From NCBI GenBank assembly GCA_031420415.1, contig JANOMT010000029.1:130566-194565 (forward strand): DNA of 64,000 bases. Direction: 5' to 3'. A program made the translations under genes and the position numbers. Source of the stretch: JANYGA01 sp031420415. Lineage in GTDB: Bacteria > Vulcanimicrobiota > Vulcanimicrobiia > Vulcanimicrobiales > Vulcanimicrobiaceae. Of this stretch, positions 17,504-26,778 are shown piece after piece (within the stretch, counting starts at the first letter, position 1; every line of letters starts with the position of its first letter). The notes beneath the pieces are model-generated. The model ran no database searches. It saw only the letters and a list, made by a program, of their open reading frames with translations, and was not told where the DNA came from.

Positions 17504-17515
17504 GGAGTACACTCC
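17504..17515. promoter_or_regulatory. Inverted repeat before the paa operon, possible TetR operator
   Basis: GGAGT-AC-ACTCC in the 60-nt gap between the TetR gene and the MaoC gene. It is short but well placed. Confidence 0.3.
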
Positions 17516-17547
17516 AGGAAGTTCGCGCTGACCATTTGGTAGGTTTT

Positions 17548-18060
17548 ATGAGCGACGTTTCTGAAACGCAGAGGCACCCGTTCCGCTCCACGTTCGACGA
17601 TCTCGCGATCGGACGGTCTCTTCAGACCGCGACGCGCACGATCACGCTCGCCGATATCGATGAGTTTGCCGCCTTCACCGGTGATACGTTTTACGCGCAT
17701 CTCGACGAAGCGGCCGCGCGCGCGAATCCATTTTTTGGTGGCCGCGTGGCGCATGGCTACCTCGTGCTTTCGTTTGCCGCCGGGCTCTTCGTCGATCCGG
17801 CACCGGGGCCCGTGCTCGCCAACATCGGCCTCGACAAACTCCGTTTTCGCAAACCCGTGCGACCGGGCGAGACGATCGCGGTGCGCCTCAGTGTCAAAGA
17901 AAAGACGCCGAGAAAAGCGACCTATGGTGAGGTCCGCTGGGATGTCGCGATCGTCGACGGGTCGGGTGATCTCGTCGCGACCTACGAGCTGCTGACGCTC
18001 AACGAAACCGATCTCGGCGCACGCGAACGCCTCGCTCGTCGCACGACCGATTCGAACTAG
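17548..18060 (+). CDS. MaoC-like hydratase, equivalent to the PaaZ C-terminal domain
   Basis: Product of 170 residues with a hot-dog fold. DIDEFAAFTGDTFYAHLDEAAARANPFFGGRVAHGYL contains the MaoC hydratase 2 motif (Asp/His). FAAGLFVDPAPGPVLANIGLDKLRF closely follows the hydratase half of bifunctional PaaZ. In PaaZ this half opens oxepin-CoA and is fused to an aldehyde dehydrogenase; here there is no fusion and no ALDH gene in the window. Start at 17548, with GTAGG upstream. It heads the paaABCDE operon, 15 nt before paaA. Confidence 0.85.
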   Translation: MSDVSETQRHPFRSTFDDLAIGRSLQTATRTITLADIDEFAAFTGDTFYAHLDEAAARANPFFGGRVAHGYLVLSFAAGLFVDPAPGPVLANIGLDKLRFRKPVRPGETIAVRLSVKEKTPRKATYGEVRWDVAIVDGSGDLVATYELLTLNETDLGARERLARRTTDSN

Positions 18061-18075
18061 GAAGCCGGGAAACGC

Positions 18076-19017
18076 ATGTCCACGCAATCGGTCGAGATCT
18101 CAGACGCGCGCCTCGCGGCCTTCGAAGCGAAGCTCGATCGCGGCATCGCGATCGAAGCGGACGATTGGATGCCGCAAGCCTATCGCGAGACGCTCGTGCG
18201 CCAAATTTCGCAACACGCACACAGCGAGTACGTCGGGATGTTGCCCGAAGCGAATTGGATCTCACGGGCGCCGTCGCTCGAACGCAAATGCGTCTTGCTC
18301 GCGAAGGTGCAAGACGAAGCGGGTCACGCGCTCTATCTCTACAGCGCGGCCGAAACGCTCGGCACCTCGCGCGACGAGATGCTCGCGGCATTGCTTTCGG
18401 GGCGCGCGAAATACTCGAGTATCTTCAACTATCCGACGCTCACGTGGGCGGACGTCGGCACGATCGGTTGGCTCGTCGATGGGGCGGCGATCATCAATCA
18501 GGTCCCGCTCACGCGATGCTCGTACGGGCCCTATGCGCGTGCGATGGTGCGCGTTTGCAAAGAAGAGAGTTTCCATCAGCGCCAAGGCTTCGACGTGCTC
18601 GCGACGCTATGTGCCGGTACGCCCGAGCAGCGAGCGCTCGCGCAAGATGCGCTCGATCGCTGGTGGTGGCCCGCGGTGATGATGTTCGGTCCGCCCGACG
18701 CGCAATCGCAGCACAACGAACGATCGATACGTTGGAAGATCAAGCACTTTACGAACGACGAGCTGCGCCAGCGCTTCGTCGATCAAACGGTCCCGCAGGC
18801 CGATCACCTCGGGCTCGCGATTCCCGATCCCGATCTGCGTTGGAACGCCGAGCGCGATCGGTACGATTTCGGGACGCCGGACTGGGATGAGTTTTTCGCC
18901 GTTCTGCGGGGTGGCGGTCCGTGTAATCGCGAGCGGCTTGGCGCGCGCGTCGCCGCACACGACGATGGTGCGTGGGTTCGCGAGGCGGCAGCCGCGCACG
19001 CGCGTAAACGCCTATGA
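18076..19017 (+). CDS. paaA: 1,2-phenylacetyl-CoA epoxidase, catalytic subunit
   Basis: Product of 313 residues. Ferritin-like di-iron subunit that epoxidises phenylacetyl-CoA with O2. Iron-ligand motifs are KVQDEAGHALYLYSAAETLG (ExxH) and CKEESFHQRQGFDVL (ExxH). WWWPAVMMFGPPD and FTNDELRQRFVDQTVPQADHLGL are also characteristic of PaaA. It overlaps paaB by 4 nt. Confidence 0.96.
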   Translation: MSTQSVEISDARLAAFEAKLDRGIAIEADDWMPQAYRETLVRQISQHAHSEYVGMLPEANWISRAPSLERKCVLLAKVQDEAGHALYLYSAAETLGTSRDEMLAALLSGRAKYSSIFNYPTLTWADVGTIGWLVDGAAIINQVPLTRCSYGPYARAMVRVCKEESFHQRQGFDVLATLCAGTPEQRALAQDALDRWWWPAVMMFGPPDAQSQHNERSIRWKIKHFTNDELRQRFVDQTVPQADHLGLAIPDPDLRWNAERDRYDFGTPDWDEFFAVLRGGGPCNRERLGARVAAHDDGAWVREAAAAHARKRL

Positions 19018-19295
19018 GCGATTGGCCGCTCTGGGAAGTCTTCGTGCGAAGCGGCTCGGGGCTCGCGCACAAACATGTCGGGAGCCTGCACGCGGTCGAC
19101 GCGACGATGGCGCTGCAGAACGCACGCGACGTCTACACGCGTCGCCACGAAGGTGCGAGCCTCTGGGTCGTGCGCGCCGCGGATATCGTTGCGAGCCAAC
19201 CCGACGACGCAGGTGCGTTCTTTGCCGCGGCCGACGGTAAGCCGTATCGTGACCCCACGCATTACATCGTGCCCGATGGCGTCAAGCATCTGTGA
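19014..19295 (+). CDS. paaB: Phenylacetyl-CoA epoxidase subunit B
   Basis: Product of 93 residues. WPLWEVFVRSGSGLAHKHVGSLHAVDATMALQNARDVYTRR is diagnostic of PaaB. It bridges PaaA-PaaC dimers in the complex. ATG overlaps the paaA stop, and its own stop overlaps the GTG of paaC. Confidence 0.95.
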   Translation: MSDWPLWEVFVRSGSGLAHKHVGSLHAVDATMALQNARDVYTRRHEGASLWVVRAADIVASQPDDAGAFFAAADGKPYRDPTHYIVPDGVKHL

Positions 19296-20050
19296 ACGAC
19301 GCAGCCGACCTTGCGACGTATGCGTTGCGTCTAGGCGATAACGCCCTCGTGCTCGGTCAGCGGCTCGCGGCGTGGACCGGCCACGGACCGGCACTCGAAG
19401 AAGATCTCGCCTCGACCAACGTCGCGCTCGATCTCATCGGGCACGCGCGGCTTTGGCTTGCGTATGCGGGTGAGTGCGAAGGGCGCGGTCGCGATGCCGA
19501 CTGCCTCGCCTTCACGCGCGACGCGCGAGCGTTTACGAACGTGCTCCTCGTCGAGCGTCCCAACGGCGATTACGCGCAGACGATCGTCCGGCAGTTTTTC
19601 TTCGATGCATGGCATCTACTCGTTCTCCGCGCGCTGCGGGCGTCGCGCGACGCGCGTGTCGCCGCGATCGCGGAGAAGGCCGCACTCGAAGTTACCTATC
19701 ATGTCAAACGGAGTGGCGATTGGGTGATTCGCTTGGGCGACGGCACGGACGAGAGTCACGCGCGGATGCGCACCGCCCTCGACGACGCGTGGCCGTATAC
19801 GGCCGAGCTCTTCGCGATGGATGGGATCGATGATGCGATGGTCGCGTGCGGAATCGGCTGCGACCTCGCAACCCTGCGCGCGCCGTGGCATACGTATGTA
19901 GAGGCGGTGCTCGCCGATGCGACGCTTGCGATGCCGGTCGATGGCGTGATGCACGGTGGTGGCCGAGCGGGTCGCCACACCGAGTCGTTCTCATATCTGC
20001 TCGCCGAAATGCAGTCGGTCGCGCGGTGCGTCCCTGCGGAGCGTTGGTAG
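19292..20050 (+). CDS. paaC: Phenylacetyl-CoA epoxidase structural subunit
   Basis: Product of 252 residues from GTG 19292. Ferritin-like fold that has lost iron, paired with PaaA. DNALVLGQRLAAWTGHGPALEEDLASTNVALDLIGHARLWL and FFFDAWHLLVLRAL are typical. GRAGRHTESFSYLLAEMQ is the conserved C-terminal motif. Confidence 0.95.
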   Translation: MNDAADLATYALRLGDNALVLGQRLAAWTGHGPALEEDLASTNVALDLIGHARLWLAYAGECEGRGRDADCLAFTRDARAFTNVLLVERPNGDYAQTIVRQFFFDAWHLLVLRALRASRDARVAAIAEKAALEVTYHVKRSGDWVIRLGDGTDESHARMRTALDDAWPYTAELFAMDGIDDAMVACGIGCDLATLRAPWHTYVEAVLADATLAMPVDGVMHGGGRAGRHTESFSYLLAEMQSVARCVPAERW

Positions 20051-20051
20051 C

Positions 20052-20588
20052 ATGGCAACGACGATCGAACCGAGCGTCGCCGACGTACTCGCGTGGCTCG
20101 ATGCGGTTCCCGATCCGGAGATTCCGGTCATTTCCATTCGCGATCTCGGGATCGTGCGCGACGTGCGGTGGTCGGGCGCGGGGGCGGAGCGCACGCTCAC
20201 CGTTGCGATCACACCGACGTACGCGGGCTGCCCCGCGATGCGTGTGATCGAAGCGGATATCGTCGCCGCGCTCCATGCGCGTGGGGTCGCGCGGACGGTC
20301 GTTGAGACGAGCCTCGCTCCCGCATGGTCGACGGATTGGCTGACAGCGAACGGCCGCGAGAAGCTCCGCGCATATGGAATCTCACCACCGGGTCCGCGCG
20401 ATCTCGCGGCCGATTCACGCGCGCTCGATCTGATCTCGCTCCTCGGCACGCTCGAGGAACGCGCGATCTGCCCGCGCTGCGGCTCGCACGAGGTCGCCCT
20501 CGTAAGTCGTTTTGGTTCGACGCCGTGTAAAGCGCTCTATCGGTGCGTCGCATGTCGCGAACCATTCGATCATTTCAAAGCGCATTGA
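20052..20588 (+). CDS. paaD: PaaD, Fe-S maturation factor of the epoxidase
   Basis: Product of 178 residues. A MIP18/DUF59 domain (VPDPEIPVISIRDLGIVRDV, TPTYAGCPAMRVIEADI) is followed by a C-terminal four-cysteine zinc-ribbon (CPRCGS ... CVAC). PaaD is needed for epoxidase activity, presumably for Fe-S assembly on PaaE. ATG lies one base after the paaC stop; the reading frame extends upstream inside paaC but is not needed. Confidence 0.94.
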   Translation: MATTIEPSVADVLAWLDAVPDPEIPVISIRDLGIVRDVRWSGAGAERTLTVAITPTYAGCPAMRVIEADIVAALHARGVARTVVETSLAPAWSTDWLTANGREKLRAYGISPPGPRDLAADSRALDLISLLGTLEERAICPRCGSHEVALVSRFGSTPCKALYRCVACREPFDHFKAH

Positions 20589-20589
20589 C

Positions 20590-21693
20590 GTGACCGTCGA
20601 TCGCGCGCTCGTTCCGCTCCGCGTCGCATCCGTCGCGCATCTCACGCGTGATGCCATCGCCGTGACGTTCGCCGTGCCGCCCGAAGCACGCGAGCGATTT
20701 CGGTTCGTCCCGGGACAGTTTCTTACACTCGAAGCCCAGATCGCGGGCGAACGCGTGCGCCGCTCGTATTCCATTTGCTCGCTCTCACCAGGTGACGATC
20801 TCCGCGTCGGCATCAAACGCGTTGCGGGCGGCGTGTTCTCGACGTGGGCGCACGTCGCGCTCGTGCCGGGTGCGACGATTCTCGCAGCGCCGCCCGATGG
20901 TCGTTTCGGCTCCGCGCCAGATGCCGTCGCCCCTGCTCACTCTCTTTACATCGCAGCTGGAAGCGGCATCACGCCGATCCTTGCGATCGTCGGCAACGTG
21001 CTCGCGACGCAAGCGCGAAGCCGCGTAACGCTCATCTACGGCAATCGAGCGTCGTCGAGCATGATGTTTCGCGAAGAATTGCTCGCCCTCAAAGATCGCT
21101 ACCTCGCGCGTCTCTCGCTCGTGTTCGTGATGAGCCGCGAGCCGCAGGAGATCGCGACGTTTGCCGGCCGCATCGATCGCGCGAAATGCGATGCTCTCTT
21201 CGCACGATGGGTCGACATTGCGTCGGTCGATCGTGCGTACGTCTGCGGCCCCGCGGAGATGATGGTGCACGTGGTGGAATCGCTTGCCGCACATGGGCTT
21301 ACGGGCAACCGCGTTCGCATCGAGCGCTTCGCGGCAACGAAGTCCGATGCGTGGGACGCGCGTCGTACGGAGCTCGTCGATGCGACCGTATCGAACGAAA
21401 AGATATGCGACGCGCGAGCGACGATGGATGGCCGCACGTTCGTTTTCCCGATCCGTCGCGGAACCGAAACGGTGCTCGATGCGGGCTTACGCGCGGGCAT
21501 CGAGCTTCCGTACGCGTGTAAGGGCGGCGTCTGCGCTACGTGCCGCGCGGTTCTCATCGACGGCGAGGTCGATATGGACGTCCACTACGCGCTCGAAGAT
21601 TACGAAATCGCGCGTGGCTTCGTGCTTCTGTGTCAGAGTTATCCCGCATCGGCGACGCTCGCCGTCGATCTCGACGCGAACGCGACGGCGTAG
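20590..21693 (+). CDS. paaE: Phenylacetyl-CoA epoxidase reductase
   Basis: Product of 367 residues from the GTG one base after the paaD stop. FAD domain: GQFLTLEAQIAGERVRRSYSICS (RxYS). NADPH domain: AAGSGITPILAIV and CGPAEMM. C-terminal plant-type 2Fe-2S domain: PYACKGGVCATCRAVL...LCQSYP. Transfers electrons from NADPH to the PaaA di-iron centre. Ends 5 nt from the convergent S9 peptidase stop. Confidence 0.95.
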   Translation: MTVDRALVPLRVASVAHLTRDAIAVTFAVPPEARERFRFVPGQFLTLEAQIAGERVRRSYSICSLSPGDDLRVGIKRVAGGVFSTWAHVALVPGATILAAPPDGRFGSAPDAVAPAHSLYIAAGSGITPILAIVGNVLATQARSRVTLIYGNRASSSMMFREELLALKDRYLARLSLVFVMSREPQEIATFAGRIDRAKCDALFARWVDIASVDRAYVCGPAEMMVHVVESLAAHGLTGNRVRIERFAATKSDAWDARRTELVDATVSNEKICDARATMDGRTFVFPIRRGTETVLDAGLRAGIELPYACKGGVCATCRAVLIDGEVDMDVHYALEDYEIARGFVLLCQSYPASATLAVDLDANATA

Positions 21694-21698
21694 TTTGC

Positions 21699-24104
21699 CT
21701 AAATTTTGCGCGGTGCTGCGTTCTTCACGAAGCGATCGAGCCAGTCGACCATCTCGGCCAGGACCGTCGCGTTACTTTCCTGACCGAGATAACCGTGTGA
21801 TTCGTTCGGTAGCATGACGAGGCGTGCCGTGCCACCGTTGCCTTTGATCGCGGCGAAAAGGCGCTCGGATTGGATCGGAAACGTGCCCGTGTTGTCGTCG
21901 ACCATGCCGTGAATGAGCAGCAACGGGTCGGCGATCTTATCGGCATATGCGAAGGGTGACATTTTGGTGTAGAGGTCCGTCGCTTGCCAATACGTCCGGC
22001 GCTCGTTTTGGAATCCAAACGGCGTGAGCGTGCGATTATATGCCCCGCTACGCGCGATACCGGCTCGAAAGAGCTTCGAATGTGCGAGCAGATTCGCCGT
22101 CATGAAAGCGCCGTAGGAATGGCCGCCGACGGCAACGCGTTCGGGATCGGTCACGCCGAGTTCGACGGCTTTATCGATCGCGGCTTTCGCACCGGCGACG
22201 AGTTGCTCGACATAGGTGTCGTTCGCGGTGAGCGAGTCGCCGACGATCGGAATCGACGCGTTGTCGAGCACGGCGTAGCCGGCGAGTGCGAGATAGATTT
22301 CCGACGCGCCGCCGATCGTTTGAAAGGTCTGCGTGCTATTGGTATTTTGGGATGCGACGCTCGCGTCGTTGAATTCTGCGGGATACGCCCACACGAACGT
22401 CGGTAAGCGCGTGCCTTCTTTGTAACCCGGCGGTAGATAGAGCGTGAACGAAAGGTCGACGCCGTCAGCGCGTTTATAGGTTACGACCCGGCGCTCGATG
22501 GTGCGCAGAGCGGGCGCCGGATCGCTCACGTGCGTAAGCTCGCGATCGCCCGTCGCCGTATGGACGTACATGTTGGGCGGCAGCGTCTGAGATTGGCGCG
22601 AGACGAGCATCGTCGTTCGCGCGGCATCGAGGAAGCCGATCGGCGAATCGAGCGGCTCGAGCGCCGAGCGAAAGATGCGCGTCGCGTTTGCTGAGGCGAG
22701 ATCGAAGCGATCGACGAACGGCCGACGGCCATCTGGACCGTAGCCGCCGCCCGCCAGAAAGATCGCATCACGGTCGTGCATCACGCCGAGCGTATCGTTC
22801 GGCATCGTTTCGAGCAATGGCTTCCCCGGATCGTTGTACGCATCGCCGTCGCGTAGTGGTAAACCGATCGCTTTTGGCGCGGAGCCACTCGCGTCGACGA
22901 GCCAGCGGCGTGCCAGACGCGTCGGCCGATCGTACTCGCGCACGATCGCGCGATCGTCGCGCGCGAGCCACACGACGTCTTGCACGCGCGAGGCCATGCG
23001 TGCGATTTCGAGCGGTGCGATTCGCGCGAGGAGCGGCCGCACGAAGACGCGATCGCGATGCTCGGCGGGGGTGCTCGGATCGCCGCCGTCGAGCGCTTCG
23101 ACGTACGAAAGCGTCGCGGGTTCGTTCGGCTTCCATGCGACGTCGCGTGGCCCCGTGACGACGCCGTCGACGGGCAGCGCGTCTTGCAGGCCGCGATCGA
23201 CGATCGTTCCGGCAGGCGCGCCGTCGATCCCGAGTGCTTCGATCGTCGTGGGAAAGCGTTCGTACGGAAAGAGATAGGAGTATGGCTTATGGATTCGTTC
23301 CACGAGGACGAAGGCGCCGCTTGGCGATGAAACGGCCGACGTGTAGATCGCAGGCGGCCCGAACGGTTTCGCCGTCAGCGTCGCGAGGTCGACGAGAGCG
23401 AGTCGTGAAGTCCCGTAGTAATCGAAGAGATCTTCATCGTGCGGATTCGCGAGGAGATCTTCGTACGTGACGATCTGGCCCGCTCTTCCGGTAGTCTCTT
23501 GCACGATCGGTCCCAACGGCACCGCGGGCGCGACGGGTGCCGCGCCGCGACGATCGAGCACGCGCACGAGGACGTGCGTCCCGTCGGGCATCCACGAAAT
23601 CGGATCGCCGAAAACTCCGTTGAGGTCGATGCCCGAGACGTGCGCGATCGTTCCCGTCGCAGTCGTACCGAGATAGAGATCGATGCCGCGCGGCGTCGCA
23701 TTTCCGAGGGCGAAGTGCTTGCCATCGGGGCTGAACCGCATCGCGGTGATCCGTGCGCCCGCGGGGAGCGCCACGATCGTCGTCTTGCCATCGACGACGC
23801 GCTCGAGCACCAGGCTCGTGTATGCGAGCTCGTGATGGATCCCGTTGCTGCGCGGATCGATGCGCAGCCCCGCGATGCGGAGCATCGGACGCGCGAGATC
23901 GGCGATCGGTGGGTAGCGTAGCGGTGCGACGATCGCGAGCGTATCGTGCGTCGGATTTGCGAAGATCGTCGGCAGTGCGGGCGCGTGATAGACGTCGGCA
24001 ATGGCTTTTGGTGGCTGACGGTACGTGATGGCTTCTCCCCGAGCGATCGCTGGTGCGCAGAGAGTAGTGGCGACGACGGTCGCCAGAATGCGAAACGCGA
24101 GCAT
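21699..24104 (-). CDS. Exported S9 family prolyl oligopeptidase-like peptidase (glutamyl endopeptidase type)
   Basis: Product of 801 residues. Signal peptide MLAFRILATVVATTLCAPAIARG (about 1-23). An N-terminal beta-propeller region is followed by an alpha/beta hydrolase: GGHSYGAFMTANLLAHS (Ser nucleophile), HGMVDDNTGTFP (Asp) and NESHGYLG (His). The segment IARSGAYNRTLTPFGFQNERRTYWQA resembles the S9D glutamyl endopeptidases related to plant chloroplast CGEP. The substrate is inferred only. Divergent from the acyl-CoA dehydrogenase gene with an 80-nt gap. Confidence 0.88.
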   Translation of the reverse strand: MLAFRILATVVATTLCAPAIARGEAITYRQPPKAIADVYHAPALPTIFANPTHDTLAIVAPLRYPPIADLARPMLRIAGLRIDPRSNGIHHELAYTSLVLERVVDGKTTIVALPAGARITAMRFSPDGKHFALGNATPRGIDLYLGTTATGTIAHVSGIDLNGVFGDPISWMPDGTHVLVRVLDRRGAAPVAPAVPLGPIVQETTGRAGQIVTYEDLLANPHDEDLFDYYGTSRLALVDLATLTAKPFGPPAIYTSAVSSPSGAFVLVERIHKPYSYLFPYERFPTTIEALGIDGAPAGTIVDRGLQDALPVDGVVTGPRDVAWKPNEPATLSYVEALDGGDPSTPAEHRDRVFVRPLLARIAPLEIARMASRVQDVVWLARDDRAIVREYDRPTRLARRWLVDASGSAPKAIGLPLRDGDAYNDPGKPLLETMPNDTLGVMHDRDAIFLAGGGYGPDGRRPFVDRFDLASANATRIFRSALEPLDSPIGFLDAARTTMLVSRQSQTLPPNMYVHTATGDRELTHVSDPAPALRTIERRVVTYKRADGVDLSFTLYLPPGYKEGTRLPTFVWAYPAEFNDASVASQNTNSTQTFQTIGGASEIYLALAGYAVLDNASIPIVGDSLTANDTYVEQLVAGAKAAIDKAVELGVTDPERVAVGGHSYGAFMTANLLAHSKLFRAGIARSGAYNRTLTPFGFQNERRTYWQATDLYTKMSPFAYADKIADPLLLIHGMVDDNTGTFPIQSERLFAAIKGNGGTARLVMLPNESHGYLGQESNATVLAEMVDWLDRFVKNAAPRKI

Positions 24105-24184
24105 CGCGCCGCCTACCCGGTCGGTCGCACGGAAGCCTTCGCGCGGACGCGGTAATGCGCGCGTGCGCCGCGAAAGGGTTTCGA

Positions 24185-25420
24185 ATGGCCATAGAGATGC
24201 GTTCTTCCGTCGCCGAACTGCGGGCGTCGTTGCAGACCTTCATGCATGACGTCGTCGAACCGGGCGAGCGGCTCTATTGGGAGCAGCACGCCACCTATGC
24301 GAATCGATGGACGATCCCGCCCGCGATGGAAGCGATGAAAGTCCGCGCGCGGGAAGCCGGTCTCTGGAATCTCTTTCTCCCCGAGAGCGACGCCGGAGCC
24401 GGGCTCACGAATGCGGAGTACGCGCCGCTCTGCGAAATCATGGGCCGCTCCGCAATCGCGCCGGAAGTCTTTAATTGCAACGCGCCCGATACGGGTAATA
24501 TGGAAGTGCTCGTGCGCTACGGCACGCTCGAGCAGAAGAAGATGTGGCTCGAGCCGTTGCTGCGCGGCGAGATTCGCTCCGCGTTCGCGATGACGGAGCC
24601 CAACGTCGCGTCGTCGGATGCGACCAATATCGAAGCGAGCATCGTCCGTGAAGGCGACTCATATGTGATCAACGGCCGCAAGTGGTGGACGACGGGCGCG
24701 CCCGATCCCCGCTGCAAGATCCTGATTTTCATGGGTAAGACCGATCCTTCGGCACCGAAGCATCTCGCGCAATCGATGGTCCTCGTGCCGATGGAAACGC
24801 CCGGCGTGACCATCGATCGCGCGCTCACCGTCTTCGGCTACGACGATGCGCCGCACGGCCATGCCGACATGCGCTTCGAAAACGTGCGCGTTCCCGCGAG
24901 CAACGTCATCCTCGGCGAAGGCCGCGGCTTTGAGATCGCGCAGGGGCGCCTCGGGCCTGGCCGGATCCACCACTGCATGCGGCTCATCGGCGCGGCGGAA
25001 CGCGCGCTCGAAGCGATGTGCGAGCGCGTGATCGACCGCGTCGCTTTTGGGAAATCACTCGCGACGCAAGGCGTCATCGGGGAGTGGATCGCCGACTCGC
25101 GCATCGAGATCGATCAAGCGCGATTGCTCACGTTACATGCCGCGGAGACCATGGACCGCGCGGGAAACAAGGCAGCGCGCGCGCAGATCGCGATGATCAA
25201 GGTCGTCGCCCCGAATATGGCGCTACGCGTCATCGATCGCGCGATCCAAGCCTTCGGCGGCGCGGGCGTCAGCGCGGATCCCGGTCTCGCGCATCTTTGG
25301 GCTGGAGCGCGTACGCTGCGGCTTGCGGATGGTCCCGACGAAGTGCATCGCGCATCCGTCGCCAAACTCGAACTCGCGAAATACGCCAAGCGCCCCGATG
25401 GTGCGACGTCCCGAACCTAA
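24185..25420 (+). CDS. Acyl-CoA dehydrogenase (ACAD10/11-like)
   Basis: Product of 411 residues starting at the ATG at 24185 (the frame is open from 24155). FAD-dependent. SAFAMTEPNVASSDATNIEA and NGRKWWTTGAPDPRCKILIFMGKT are the FAD/substrate loop. HGHADMRFENVRVPASNVILGEGRGFEIAQGRLGPGRIHHCMR and FGGAGVSADPGLAHLWA are typical of the bacterial group similar to the ACAD domain of ACAD10/11. Alone on the plus strand; probable role in fatty or branched acyl-CoA oxidation. Confidence 0.9.
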   Translation: MAIEMRSSVAELRASLQTFMHDVVEPGERLYWEQHATYANRWTIPPAMEAMKVRAREAGLWNLFLPESDAGAGLTNAEYAPLCEIMGRSAIAPEVFNCNAPDTGNMEVLVRYGTLEQKKMWLEPLLRGEIRSAFAMTEPNVASSDATNIEASIVREGDSYVINGRKWWTTGAPDPRCKILIFMGKTDPSAPKHLAQSMVLVPMETPGVTIDRALTVFGYDDAPHGHADMRFENVRVPASNVILGEGRGFEIAQGRLGPGRIHHCMRLIGAAERALEAMCERVIDRVAFGKSLATQGVIGEWIADSRIEIDQARLLTLHAAETMDRAGNKAARAQIAMIKVVAPNMALRVIDRAIQAFGGAGVSADPGLAHLWAGARTLRLADGPDEVHRASVAKLELAKYAKRPDGATSRT

Positions 25421-25518
25421 TCGTCCGTCGATGCGTTGGTGGGGTAACCGGTCGAATGCAAACGCGTTCGGCCGCTGCGCTCGAACGCAGACACTTTCGG
25501 AAGCCTTCTACAGGAGAC

Positions 25519-26172
25519 ATGATGACCACGAACGCACGATCGAATGCTCTCGCCGGTTGCTTCGGACTCGCCGCCTCGCTCGCGATGCTCGTCCCGGCAT
25601 CCGCGCAAACAACCACGCTCTACGCGACGCCGACGCCCTACGCGACGGCGACCTTGACACCGCCCGCGGCAGGCGTTATTCCGGTCGGCACGACGATCTC
25701 CGCGAAAATGCAGACGCAACTCGATTCCGGCAAATCACAAGCGGGTCAGGGCTTCTCGATGGTCGTCGTGCGGCCGTATCCCAACGGCGACCCGGGGTAT
25801 GCAGGCGCGGTCGTGCGCGGTCATATCGGCGACGTACAACGCGCGGGTCAGGGCCGCAAAGCCTCGATGTCGCTCGTTTTCGATAGCATCGTCTTCCCGA
25901 GCTCGGGCCAATCGACCAAGCTCGCCGCGCACGTCCTTTCCAGCACGAAGAAGCAAGATACGGCCGTGACGCAACAGGCGGCAGGCGCGCTCGGCGGTAT
26001 GATCGTCGGCAACATTCTCGGCAAAGCCGTGGGCTCGAACCTCGGCGGCGTCCTCGGTGCGGCGGGTGGCTTCGCGTACGGTAACAACCGCAAGACGAAC
26101 TACACGATCCCAGTCGATGCAGAGATCGCCATTCAAACCGACGCCGAGATCGCGCGCCCACAAGCCCGGTAG
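25519..26172 (+). CDS. Exported protein with glycine-zipper region, function unknown
   Basis: Product of about 217 residues. AGGAG precedes two consecutive ATGs (25519 and 25522; the second has better spacing). Signal peptide to PASAQ (~30). A Thr/Pro/Ala-rich stretch is followed by a soluble domain (GTTISAKMQTQLDSGKSQAG, VVRGHIGDVQRAG). A Gly-rich zipper GGMIVGNILGKAVGSNLGGVLGAAGG may insert in a membrane. No family assigned. Followed by a strong terminator. Confidence 0.7.
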   Translation: MMTTNARSNALAGCFGLAASLAMLVPASAQTTTLYATPTPYATATLTPPAAGVIPVGTTISAKMQTQLDSGKSQAGQGFSMVVVRPYPNGDPGYAGAVVRGHIGDVQRAGQGRKASMSLVFDSIVFPSSGQSTKLAAHVLSSTKKQDTAVTQQAAGALGGMIVGNILGKAVGSNLGGVLGAAGGFAYGNNRKTNYTIPVDAEIAIQTDAEIARPQAR

Positions 26173-26187
26173 GTTCCGAAGCGAAAA

Positions 26188-26222
26188 AAAAAGCGCTGAC
26201 CGCAGTCGTCAGCGCTTTTTTA
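26188..26222. terminator. Bidirectional Rho-independent terminator
   Basis: AAGCGCTGAC (26191-26200) pairs perfectly with GTCAGCGCTT (26208-26217) around a 7-nt loop, with an A-run before and a T-run after. Placed between convergent genes, it can stop both. Confidence 0.92.
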
Positions 26223-26239
26223 CCTTCATCAGACGCGAA

Positions 26240-26512
26240 TTAGTTTTGGTCGGCCTCAGCTGTAGGCTGGGATTCGGGAGCCGGCGCCGCGGCATGGGAG
26301 CCGAAGGCGCCTTCAACATTGCCGAGCTCGGAATTGATGAAGTTGTTCGCCGCGAGGTCGACGCCGGTCTTGAGCATCCCCTCGACCGCCGCACCGCCGG
26401 GAATATGACCGGCAACGCTGCCGATGACGTTATTGATCGCGCCATCGGCTGCCGTATCGACCGCCGCGTCTTGCGCGAACGTCCCGGCTTTTTCGAAGAA
26501 ATTCTCGCCCAT
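26240..26512 (-). CDS. Small Ala/Asn-rich protein, function unknown
   Basis: Product of 90 residues from the ATG at 26512; GGAG lies 8 nt upstream. There is no signal peptide. The sequence is low in charge and helical (KAGTFAQDAAVDTAADGAIN, GMLKTGVDLAANNFINSEL) with a disordered Ala/Pro tail. The 266 nt upstream contain no gene and no structure I can name. Confidence 0.6.
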   Translation of the reverse strand: MGENFFEKAGTFAQDAAVDTAADGAINNVIGSVAGHIPGGAAVEGMLKTGVDLAANNFINSELGNVEGAFGSHAAAPAPESQPTAEADQN

Positions 26513-26778
26513 CGTGCTCTCCAACCGCTGTGTGGTGGAAATCGATTCTACAAGTTTTTCCGAGGCTTTCCTATCCAGCTATTTTCCCCGCCCGCATCGG
26601 GCGGATCCATAGGTCGAGGGACTTCGTGGTCGATCCTGGACGGCGAGTGCGAGCGCGCCAACCACCAAATACTCAACCCCGAAGCGAGCGAATTCGCATC
26701 TCCGCGAGCGTCATGACCAGGAGATGATCGACCAGTGTGCATCGTTCCGATGCCGTCGACACGGCTTCGTCCGGGTGC

